From Bacteroidota bacterium (GTDB lineage Bacteria > Bacteroidota > Bacteroidia > UBA7662): a stretch of DNA of 6,707 bases. The stretch covers positions 1-6,707 of the forward strand of contig VGGT01000104.1 of the NCBI GenBank assembly GCA_016868485.1. Direction: 5' to 3'. Under the pieces are notes generated by a model, which was not told where the DNA came from, ran no database searches, and worked only from the letters and a program-made list of their open reading frames with translations. The translations under genes were made by a program, and so were the position numbers. Of the stretch, positions 1 through 6,218 are shown piece by piece (within the stretch, counting starts at the first letter, position 1; the number at the start of each line of letters is the position of its first letter).

Positions 1-21
1 TAGACCACCAGCCGCTGCCAA

Positions 22-873
22 CTACTTTTTAGCGGTAGATGATTTCACCATATCGAAGAAAAACTTGAGCTGCTCGCGCGGCATCATATTGGCAAAGAGG
101 TTAAATTGACCCGCCATCAGGCGTTCACCCCCATCAATCGTCACGCAATGACCATTGATGTAGCCGCTCATATCAGACATCAGAAACACGGCGAGATGGG
201 CCAACTCTTCGTGTTGACCATAGCGTCCTGCGGGAATACGCTTGAGGTACTGTTCCTCGATGGATGGATCGGGCAGTAGCCTCGACCATGCCCCTTCTGT
301 AGGGAAAGGCCCTGGAGCAATGGCATTGAGCCGGATGCCGTACGGCGCCCATTCAACAGCCAGCGAATTGGTGAGGGCATAAACACCCGCTTTGGCACAG
401 GCCGATGGAAGAACAAAGGCAGATCCAGTTTCTGTATAGGTGGTCACAATGTTCAAAATACAGCTGCCTTTTCGACCGGCTGCCATTTGAAGGCGGCCAA
501 ACTCACGGGTGCAATGAAAGGTACCTTTCAACACAATATCTACCACAGAAGAAAATGCATTCGGACTCAAATCCTCGGCCAGCGACAGGAAATTGCCTGC
601 GGCGTTGTTCACCAATCCGGTTAACCCACCCATTTCCTCTTCCAATGCAATCATCATGGCTGAAACCGCGTCGAAGTCACGCACATCGCACACTTTATAC
701 AGCGTGTTTGGGCCGATTTGTTCGGACGCTGCCTTCAACCGATCCTCTTTGCGCCCGCAGATGGCCACCCGTGCACCATGCGCATGAAAAGAGCGTGCCA
801 TGGCCAATCCCAATCCACTCCCCCCACCTGTAATCAAAATGCTTTGGTTTTTTAAAGTATCTGCTGTAAACAT
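22..873 (-). CDS. Short-chain dehydrogenase/reductase, 2,4-dienoyl-CoA reductase-like
   Basis: A complete 283-aa Rossmann-fold SDR. The N-terminal nucleotide-binding motif TGGGSGLG is at residues 15-22, R41 in CGRK suggests NADPH preference, CDV (62-64) is the adenine-contact motif and NNAAG is at 89-93. The usual YxxxK tyrosine is replaced by serine (S157, in PSACAK, with K161), while a tyrosine sits at 146 in TTYTETG. The Y146/S157/K161 spacing is the one I recall for human mitochondrial 2,4-dienoyl-CoA reductase (Tyr199/Ser210/Lys214). The segments ERIPAGR-like (KRIPAGR), INGHCVTIDGGE and the tail AGQFN also resemble that enzyme. The inferred role is NADPH-dependent reduction of 2,4-dienoyl-CoA in beta-oxidation of unsaturated fatty acids, in the cytoplasm; a related enoyl-CoA reductase remains possible. 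The ATG at 873 fits the family's N-terminus, with an AGGA about 12 nt upstream. The gene is divergent from the fur-kynU operon. The SDR family is certain, the substrate less so. Confidence 0.88.
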   Translation of the reverse strand: MFTADTLKNQSILITGGGSGLGLAMARSFHAHGARVAICGRKEDRLKAASEQIGPNTLYKVCDVRDFDAVSAMMIALEEEMGGLTGLVNNAAGNFLSLAEDLSPNAFSSVVDIVLKGTFHCTREFGRLQMAAGRKGSCILNIVTTYTETGSAFVLPSACAKAGVYALTNSLAVEWAPYGIRLNAIAPGPFPTEGAWSRLLPDPSIEEQYLKRIPAGRYGQHEELAHLAVFLMSDMSGYINGHCVTIDGGERLMAGQFNLFANMMPREQLKFFFDMVKSSTAKK

Positions 874-879
874 CTTATT

Positions 880-914
880 TTTGTTTCCTGCAAGATACAG
901 GAAATGTATTTTTG
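880..914 (+). promoter_or_regulatory. Candidate Bacteroidota-type promoter for the plus-strand operon
   Basis: TTTG at 880-883 (-33-like) and TATTTTTG at 907-914, a full match to TAnnTTTG (-7), are separated by 23 bp, at the upper end of the spacing reported for Bacteroidota promoters. Transcription would start near 921, about 12 nt before the ATG at 933. This argues against the upstream in-frame TTG at 912, which lies inside the -7 box. The assignment is inferred from the consensus only. Confidence 0.5.
884..904. promoter_or_regulatory. Operator-like palindrome in the divergent intergenic region
   Basis: TTTCCTG (884-890) and CAGGAAA (898-904) are perfect inverted repeats separated by the 7-bp CAAGATA. 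The 21-bp element sits between the -33 and -7 boxes of the plus-strand promoter and overlaps the candidate minus-strand -7 box. Its size and position suit a dimeric repressor. The Fur-family protein encoded two genes downstream is the obvious candidate, but the sequence does not look like a classical AT-rich Fur or PerR box, so that link is inference. Confidence 0.4.
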
Positions 915-929
915 CAGCATCAAGTCAAA
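901..929 (-). promoter_or_regulatory. Candidate promoter for the SDR gene
   Basis: Read on the minus strand, TTTG (929-926) is followed after 17 bp by TACATTTC (908-901), a one-mismatch TAnnTTTG. It overlaps the plus-strand -7 element at 907-914, so the two promoters would compete for RNA polymerase. The last-base mismatch keeps confidence low. Confidence 0.28.
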
Positions 930-932
930 ACT

Positions 933-1130
933 ATGAAACTGATCCTGAGTATCGTGTCTGTGGTTGCCTGTCTCGGCTTCTTCTCGTATCTCTTTTTTCT
1001 AGGTGCTACCCTCCCGGATGCCATACAAGCCCGCGATATGCTGATTTTGTGCGGACTCTTGGCTGTGGTGAGTTACTTTATCACCCGTGGCGCATTTGAG
1101 GATGTTGACCGCGAGCGTGGCAAAATCTGA
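933..1130 (+). CDS. Small two-helix inner-membrane protein of unknown function
   Basis: A 65-aa protein starting MKLILSIVSV. Two hydrophobic helices are visible, at about residues 3-25 (with a GFFSYLFFLG core) and 36-51. They are joined by a short loop, TLPDAIQARD, and followed by a charged tail, EDVDRERGKI. The ATG at 933 is preferred over the in-frame TTG at 912, because the latter would lie within the candidate -7 promoter box. The stop TGA (1128-1130) shares its last base with the ATG of the Fur-family gene, implying translational coupling and one transcript. I do not recognise a family. Its place as first gene of a regulator-receptor operon could mean a membrane accessory role, but nothing in the sequence shows one. 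Confidence 0.72.
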   Translation: MKLILSIVSVVACLGFFSYLFFLGATLPDAIQARDMLILCGLLAVVSYFITRGAFEDVDRERGKI

Positions 1131-1582
1131 TGAATTCTGAATCAGAAGCACTGCTTCGTAAGCATGGATTGCGGGTGACAGCCATAAGATTGGGTGTATT
1201 GAACGCATTGAACCGCCGCAGTTTCGCCCTTTCTCAGCCCGAATTGGAAGTCGACCTCGGTGGCAGCTGCGATCGGGTAACCCTCTACAGAACGCTCAAT
1301 ACCCTTTGCGAGCATGGATTGCTTCATCGCATTATGGATGAAAAGGGCACTTCGCGTTATGCACCCTGCCGCGACGATTGCGGGGCCACCGATTGGCATT
1401 TTCACACCCACCTACACTTCTACTGTCAGCATTGCCAAGAGACCCGTTGCCTCAACGAAACAGAAATAGCTATTCCAGCACTCAAGGATGGTTTTGAGAT
1501 TCATAACGTTCAATTTTCCGCCTCCGGAATTTGCGGGCTTTGCAAAGCGAAGGACCAGAATCCCCATACCCACAGTCATTGA
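1130..1582 (+). CDS. Fur-family metal-dependent transcriptional regulator
   Basis: A 150-aa cytoplasmic DNA-binding protein. The winged-helix domain is at about residues 1-75, with LRKHGLRVTAIR near the start and the recognition-helix region DRVTLYRTLNTLCEHGLLHRI (about 48-68), the Fur-family signature. The C-terminal part has HFHTHLHFYCQHC, giving an HxH pair (H94, H96) just before C99xxC102, and a second CxxC (C135, C138). The two CxxC pairs fit a structural zinc site. Unlike E. coli Fur (H33) and B. subtilis PerR (H37), there is no histidine in the 30-46 region, so the sensory site must differ from theirs. The protein ends in a short histidine tail, HTHSH. The overall pattern resembles a Fur subtype common in Bacteroidota. 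The metal (Fe, Zn or a peroxide-sensing site) cannot be assigned. It overlaps the upstream gene by one base; its stop lies in the first copy of an 18-bp repeat. Confidence 0.9.
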   Translation: MNSESEALLRKHGLRVTAIRLGVLNALNRRSFALSQPELEVDLGGSCDRVTLYRTLNTLCEHGLLHRIMDEKGTSRYAPCRDDCGATDWHFHTHLHFYCQHCQETRCLNETEIAIPALKDGFEIHNVQFSASGICGLCKAKDQNPHTHSH

Positions 1583-1636
1583 AGAACCCGCAGTCATTGA
1601 AGAACCCGCAGTAACCCACAGTCATTGAAGAACCCG
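1573..1636. repeat. Three direct copies of an 18-bp repeat at the fur-kynU junction
   Basis: CAGTCATTGAAGAACCCG occurs exactly at 1573-1590, 1591-1608 and 1619-1636. The first two copies abut and the third follows a 10-bp spacer, CAGTAACCCA. Copies 1 and 3 share a longer 24-bp match (1568-1591 and 1614-1637). Copy 1 contains the fur stop TGA (1580-1582), and copy 3 contains the probable kynU start TTG (1625-1627). The simplest reading is local tandem duplication of an original overlapping stop/start junction. Confidence 0.95.
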
Positions 1637-2887
1637 CCGATCCTTCCTTCTTTAGCTCAATACCGATCTGAGTTTCACATACCGCCTTTCGGGTCGGGTG
1701 AGTTGGCTTATTTCGCTGGGAATTCGCTCGGGCTGATGCCGCGCTCGGTTCGGGCCATGCTCGAAGTAGAGCTGAACAGCTGGCAGGAACATGCCGTGGA
1801 AGGTCATTTTCGCGGACAAAACCCTTGGATGCATTATCATCATTTGTGCACCCCTTCGCTCGCCAAGATAACCGGGTCGGAAGAAGAGGAAGTGGTGTGC
1901 ACCAACAGCCTCACCACGAACCTACATCTGCTGATGGTGAGTTTTTTCCGCCCGACGGATCAGCGCAACATCATCCTCATGGAGTCGGGTGCTTTCCCCT
2001 CCGATCAATATGCCGTTGAAACACAGCTGCGCTTTCACGGGCTGAACCCCGCCGATTGTTTGGTGGAACTCAAGCCAGTTGCTGGCCGCCGCACTTTATC
2101 GTCCGAACAAATCCGCGACACCATCCACCAATACGGAAATCGGATCGCGCTTGTTTTGATGCCCGGAGTTCAGTACCAAACCGGGCAAGTATTCGATATG
2201 GCAGAAATTACCCGCTGGGGGCACGCGGTAGGCGCTGTAGTTGGCTTTGACCTCGCCCATGCGGTGGGCAACATCAACCTAAAACTGCACGAATGGGGCC
2301 CCGACTTTGCCGTTTGGTGCTCCTACAAATACCTCAACAGTGGACCGGGCAGCCCGGGCGGATTGTTTGTGCACCAAAGGCATGCGCAAAACCCCGATCT
2401 TCCCCGTTTTGCCGGCTGGTGGGGACACGACGAATCGTCGCGTTTTGCGATGCAACCTGGCTTCCGACCCATGCATGGGGCCGCCGGATGGCAACTCAGC
2501 AACGCCCCAGTTTTGGGTATGGCCGCCCACCGCGCTTCGCTGGAATTATTCGATCGCGCAGGCACGGAACATCTGCAGGAGCGCGCCGCAGCCCTCAGTG
2601 CGTACCTCCGCCACAGACTCGAGGACATTCAAGGAAGAAGGGGGCGTCATGCCATCGAACTCATTACACCAAAAGAGCATGGAAGTTTTGGGTGCCAGCA
2701 GTCGTTTTCGGTAGGCCAACGCGGCGAAGAACTGCTGCAATACCTCCAGCAAAATGGCGCCCTGCTCGATTTTCGCAGACCCGATATTCTGCGTATGGCG
2801 CCTGTTCCCCTCTACAACCAAGCCAATGAAATCGACTTGTGTTGCGACTTGATTGACCACTGGCTCGAACAACATTCAAGGCCATGA
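1625..2887 (+). CDS. kynU: Kynureninase (L-kynurenine hydrolase)
   Basis: A full-length 420-aa fold-type I PLP enzyme of tryptophan catabolism (EC 3.7.1.3). It cleaves L-kynurenine to anthranilate plus L-alanine, or 3-hydroxykynurenine to 3-hydroxyanthranilate plus L-alanine. Family landmarks are YFAGNSLGL (29-37), the PLP-contact segment GFDLAHAVGN (207-216, with D209 and H212), the Schiff-base lysine K235 in WCSYKYLN, GWWGH (264-268), LSNAPV (291-296) and the C-terminal RMAPVPLYN (390-398). No ATG lies between the in-frame TGA at 1598-1600 and the conserved N-terminus. The TTG at 1625 in repeat copy 3 is therefore the best start; the first in-frame ATG would remove the conserved N-terminal region. 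Its last four bases overlap the receptor gene (ATGA). No kynurenine monooxygenase or tryptophan dioxygenase is in the window, so whether it serves NAD synthesis or degradation is open. Confidence 0.93.
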   Translation: MKNPPILPSLAQYRSEFHIPPFGSGELAYFAGNSLGLMPRSVRAMLEVELNSWQEHAVEGHFRGQNPWMHYHHLCTPSLAKITGSEEEEVVCTNSLTTNLHLLMVSFFRPTDQRNIILMESGAFPSDQYAVETQLRFHGLNPADCLVELKPVAGRRTLSSEQIRDTIHQYGNRIALVLMPGVQYQTGQVFDMAEITRWGHAVGAVVGFDLAHAVGNINLKLHEWGPDFAVWCSYKYLNSGPGSPGGLFVHQRHAQNPDLPRFAGWWGHDESSRFAMQPGFRPMHGAAGWQLSNAPVLGMAAHRASLELFDRAGTEHLQERAAALSAYLRHRLEDIQGRRGRHAIELITPKEHGSFGCQQSFSVGQRGEELLQYLQQNGALLDFRRPDILRMAPVPLYNQANEIDLCCDLIDHWLEQHSRP

Positions 2888-5274
2888 ACCCACTAAAACT
2901 CGTTTTAACGGGCACTTATTGTGTGTTATTGTCGATTTCACAACTTAGTTTTGCGCAGAATAAGCCGGTTGTACTCAGTGGTTACCTGCGTGAGGCAGGA
3001 AGCCGCGAGTCGCTGCCAGGAGCCGCTGTCTATATCCCTTCCCTCAAACAAGGCACCACGGCCAATGCCTTCGGATTTTACTCCCTTTCCTTGCCCCCGG
3101 GTCAGTACATCGTTCAGTTTTCCTATGTAGGGATGGCGTCCAAGGTCGACAGCCTCGAACTCACACGATCCACCGTTTATGATGTGGAGCTAAAACCTGG
3201 AAAGCAATTGTCGGAAATAGAGATTATAGGGGATGCGGCCGACAAATCCGGTGCCGCCACCCTCATGAGCCGCATGGAACTGAGTGGTCAGCAAATTGGT
3301 GCCGTGCCCACCCTTATGGGCGAGAAAGACCTGCTCAAAACCGTGCAACTCCTCCCAGGCGTGCAATCAGGTAATGAAGGTCAATCCGGACTCTATGTGC
3401 GTGGTGGGGGCCCCGATCAGAATCTGATTTTGCTCGACGGTGCCACAGTTTACAACGCCTCTCATCTATTCGGTTTTTTTTCGGTTTTCAACGGCGATGC
3501 CATCAAGCAGGTGAGCCTCACTAAGGGGGGCTTCCCTGCCCGTTATGGTGGTCGGTTGTCGAGCGTACTCGATGTGACCATGCGTGATGGCGACAAAAGT
3601 CAATTCCGGGGGGAGCTCGGATTGGGCGTCATTAGTTCACGCTTTCTGGTGGAAGGCCCCATTGTTCGCAACAAAATGTCATTTGTGGCCGCGGGTCGGC
3701 GCACCTATGCCGATGCCCTCCTGCTGCCCGCCCGCTGGATCACGGGCGAAGACCCCGGGGTGGGCTACTATTTCTACGACCTGAGTGGACGCATTCACTA
3801 CGAAATCAACCGCAAAAATCGATTGTTTTTGAGTACCTACACTGGACGCGATGCGTTCGCCAGCCGGCAAGAACGCGACGACGGCACACGGAGGGCCAAC
3901 ATCAGTTGGGGTAATGTGTCAGGAACCCTGCGTTGGAATCATTTGGCATCGGAGCGCTTGTTTGTGAATACCACATTCATATACACCGACTACCAGTTCA
4001 ATACTTTTCTGCGCGAAAGCAGCGATGCACGAAACATCACTGCGGGATACTCCTCTGGAATCCGTGATTGGGGAATCCGAAGCGATGCAGAGTATTTACC
4101 CTCACCTCGGCGGACAGTCCGAACCGGAATCTCCGTACTCAGGCATCGTTTTGTGCCCTCGGCCTACGTGCTGGTCGACGCACTCGTTCCTGGATTCGGT
4201 ACCCAGCGTGTCGTTCGTTCCTATTCGGTCGAATCGGGCGCTTATTGGGAGGAAGACCGAAAAATTGGCACCCGCTTGGAATCGAACATAGGTCTGAGGT
4301 TGAGTCATTTTACCGCCGATGGCCGCTCCTACGGGCGGGCTGAACCCCGAGTAGCGCTCCGTGCGCTCTTAGGTGCCGATGCATCGATCAAAGCCTCCTG
4401 GGCTGTAATGAACCAATACCTCCACCTCCTCAGCAATACTGGAATTGGCCTGCCCACGGATCTATGGGTGCCGGCAAATGCCGCTGTTGGTCCGCAGCGC
4501 TCACAGCAATGGGCTGCAGGTTATGAACAGATTGTGCGTGAAGGACGATGGGTTTTCTCTGTTGAAGGATTCTATAAACAATCACGTGATGTCATCGGCT
4601 ACCGACCCGGCGCCAGCTTTCTACTCATCGACCCCGATGAACTCGATTCTGGCGAACCCCGAAGCATCAATTGGGAGCGCCAGGTTACGCAAGGCCAGCA
4701 GGAATCTTATGGTGCCGAATTCTTCTTACAAAAGAAGAAAGGGATGATCAAAGGATGGCTGGGTTATACGTTGTCGCGTACGTGGTTGCAGTTCGACGAA
4801 CTTAATTTGGGCGAACGCTTCCCGGCACGCTACGACCGCCGCCACGACCTGAGTCTTTTCGCCTACCACGAGCGGCCTCGGCCTGGGGCGGAGGGCCGCA
4901 CACGAAGAATCAGCAGCGCCTTTGTTTTCGGCACAGGCAATACCGTTACCATCCCTTCTGGCTTGTTTCAAGCCCCTTATCCTGTTGCCCCGGGCAACCC
5001 CAATCCAACCCCCTGGTTTCCCGTCTATGCCACCGACTTTGGTCGACTCAATCAATACCGCCTAGCACCCTACCACCGCCTGGACCTGTCCATTCAATGG
5101 AGTAAAAAGAAAAAATGGGGCACGCGCAGTTGGGAGATCAGTGTCTATAACCTCTATAACCGAGCAAACCCGTGGTTCATCGATGCCGTTCAGCGCCCCA
5201 ACGGCACCGAACTGGTTCAGTACAGCCTGTTCGGGATCGTCCCTGCCCTTAATTATCATTTTCGTTTCCGATGA
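2884..5274 (+). CDS. TonB-dependent outer-membrane receptor with carboxypeptidase-regulatory-like domain
   Basis: A 796-aa outer-membrane protein. A signal peptide covers residues 1 to about 25 (cleavage near LSFA/QN). A carboxypeptidase-regulatory-like beta-sandwich spans about 28-105 (LPGAAVYIPSLKQGTTANAFGFYSL, GQYIVQFSYVG). The plug domain covers about 110-235, with LLKTVQLLPGVQSGNEGQ, YVRGGGPDQNLILLDG and GGFPARYGGRLSSVLDV. The remainder is a 22-strand-type barrel rich in alternating aromatic strands, ending NYHFRFR. It would take up a ligand across the outer membrane using TonB-ExbBD energy. At about 800 aa it is shorter than SusC-type glycan receptors (about 1000 aa) and is not followed by a SusD. 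The ligand cannot be read from the sequence; co-transcription with a Fur-family gene makes a metal or metal complex reasonable. It overlaps kynU by 4 bases and the next gene by 4 bases. Confidence 0.93.
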   Translation: MNPLKLVLTGTYCVLLSISQLSFAQNKPVVLSGYLREAGSRESLPGAAVYIPSLKQGTTANAFGFYSLSLPPGQYIVQFSYVGMASKVDSLELTRSTVYDVELKPGKQLSEIEIIGDAADKSGAATLMSRMELSGQQIGAVPTLMGEKDLLKTVQLLPGVQSGNEGQSGLYVRGGGPDQNLILLDGATVYNASHLFGFFSVFNGDAIKQVSLTKGGFPARYGGRLSSVLDVTMRDGDKSQFRGELGLGVISSRFLVEGPIVRNKMSFVAAGRRTYADALLLPARWITGEDPGVGYYFYDLSGRIHYEINRKNRLFLSTYTGRDAFASRQERDDGTRRANISWGNVSGTLRWNHLASERLFVNTTFIYTDYQFNTFLRESSDARNITAGYSSGIRDWGIRSDAEYLPSPRRTVRTGISVLRHRFVPSAYVLVDALVPGFGTQRVVRSYSVESGAYWEEDRKIGTRLESNIGLRLSHFTADGRSYGRAEPRVALRALLGADASIKASWAVMNQYLHLLSNTGIGLPTDLWVPANAAVGPQRSQQWAAGYEQIVREGRWVFSVEGFYKQSRDVIGYRPGASFLLIDPDELDSGEPRSINWERQVTQGQQESYGAEFFLQKKKGMIKGWLGYTLSRTWLQFDELNLGERFPARYDRRHDLSLFAYHERPRPGAEGRTRRISSAFVFGTGNTVTIPSGLFQAPYPVAPGNPNPTPWFPVYATDFGRLNQYRLAPYHRLDLSIQWSKKKKWGTRSWEISVYNLYNRANPWFIDAVQRPNGTELVQYSLFGIVPALNYHFRFR

Positions 5275-6155
5275 ATCTGCGGGTTGCCTACTTATGGCTG
5301 TTGATGTCTGCGTTTGCCTTATCAAGCTGCCGAGAAACCCTTATTGGCGTTCCCGATATCGATTTTCCACCGCGCGTCGTGGTGGGTTGCTTCATCGATC
5401 CCTCCTACGACACCCTCACAGCCACCCTCAGCTTATCCATGCCCCTCTATCAAGAAGGGAATGAAGAGGATTTTCGGGGCATCACCGATGGAATTATTGT
5501 ACTGGAAGGGGTAGGAATGGTGGATACGTTTCGATACGATCCTGTTCGACGGCACTACCGCTTGCCTTCGACGGCAGTGCCAATCCTTCCCGATTCCAGC
5601 TATACCCTGAGGGTATACCGTTTGCGTTCCGATACTGTTCTGCTTGGATCTGCGCGTTGCACTGTTCCGCCACGCCGAAGTCCCATGGTCGAAATAACAG
5701 CAGAGCGCGACAGCAGCGCCCCTACTCCATTCTACCGCGAATTCGTGAACCTTGTTGTGCGGTGGCCTTCACAAGCCACACCCGAACGCTATTACCGTAT
5801 GTTGTATGGACTCAAACAACGTTCGGCAACCGATTCGGCCATCAGTTGGATCAATGATGCGCCTGGCAAACCCCAGGTGTTCACGGGTACCGACGCAACC
5901 GATGGTTTTATACGGGTGAGCGACCGTTTTGTATTTTGGGGATGGGGTTCGCCCACAGTTGGGCGCACAACGGCCATCGTATGCCTTCAGGAAACCGATG
6001 TTCATGCCTTCCGCTATCTGAATGCACTAAATGCACAGATCAACCAGCCCCCAGGGCCCTTTCAGGAAGGGGTCTTGCTGTACAGCAACATTGAAGGCGG
6101 ATTAGGCTGTTTTGGCGCTTCTAACACCTATTTTATTGAAAGTCAAGACCTATAA
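5271..6155 (+). CDS. DUF4249-like lipoprotein paired with the TonB receptor
   Basis: A 294-aa predicted lipoprotein. The signal peptide ends in the lipobox LSSC, with the acylated cysteine at C20. The mature N-terminus runs through PDIDFPPRVVVGCFID (about 28-43), followed by beta-rich segments such as DSSYTLRVYRL (108-118), and ends with YSNIEGGLGCFGA (271-283). These features match my recollection of DUF4249 proteins, which are typically encoded directly after a TonB-dependent receptor in Bacteroidota. The usual inference is a surface or periplasmic partner of the receptor, analogous in position to SusD but unrelated in sequence; no reaction or ligand is established to my knowledge. The ATG overlaps the receptor stop (ATGA), so the two are translationally coupled. 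It is the last gene of the operon: the next gene starts 63 bp later. Confidence 0.8.
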   Translation: MNLRVAYLWLLMSAFALSSCRETLIGVPDIDFPPRVVVGCFIDPSYDTLTATLSLSMPLYQEGNEEDFRGITDGIIVLEGVGMVDTFRYDPVRRHYRLPSTAVPILPDSSYTLRVYRLRSDTVLLGSARCTVPPRRSPMVEITAERDSSAPTPFYREFVNLVVRWPSQATPERYYRMLYGLKQRSATDSAISWINDAPGKPQVFTGTDATDGFIRVSDRFVFWGWGSPTVGRTTAIVCLQETDVHAFRYLNALNAQINQPPGPFQEGVLLYSNIEGGLGCFGASNTYFIESQDL

Positions 6156-6218
6156 ACCCCGTTTTAAGGCACCCGCACATTGCATTAATTGACTATTTTT
6201 ACCACTCATTAAAACGAC
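6156..6218 (+). promoter_or_regulatory. Intergenic gap with weak candidate serC promoter
   Basis: TATTTTTA at 6194-6201 matches TAnnTTT but ends in A instead of G, and would give a start near 6208, 11 nt before the serC ATG. No TTG lies at the right distance upstream, so the promoter is weakly supported. No GC-rich hairpin followed by a T-run is seen, so no intrinsic terminator can be placed after the DUF4249 gene. Read-through into serC is possible. Confidence 0.25.

Noticed and set aside
1..21. Possible edge of another gene before the SDR stop
   Set aside because: Only 21 bases are available, with no ATG on either strand and no readable protein signal.
912..932. Upstream TTG start for the small membrane protein
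   Set aside because: The TTG lies within the candidate TAnnTTTG promoter box, and the ATG at 933 begins the hydrophobic helix directly.
1573..1636. Repeat cluster as a CRISPR array
   Set aside because: Units are 18 bp, two abut with no spacer and one has a 10-bp spacer; no cas genes are nearby.
2293..2829. Long alternative-frame open reading frame inside kynU (178 codons)
   Set aside because: It lies wholly within the well-supported kynureninase gene, resembles no known family, and has the Arg/Pro-rich composition of an out-of-frame shadow.
1130..2887. A possible Fur-kynureninase fusion by stop readthrough, since both are in the same frame
   Set aside because: Two TGA codons (1580, 1598) separate them, both created by the repeat copies, and each protein is complete in itself.
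3474..3481. Run of eight T in the receptor gene, a possible phase-variation tract
   Set aside because: It encodes conserved plug residues (FGFFSVF) by ordinary codons and is short for slippage-based switching; no other evidence of variation.
6160..6216. 8-bp inverted repeat CGTTTTAA (6160-6167) / TTAAAACG (6209-6216) flanking the DUF4249-serC gap
   Set aside because: The arms are AT-rich and separated by 41 bp with no T-run at the 3' side, so it is neither a convincing terminator nor a clear operator; chance is likely at this length.
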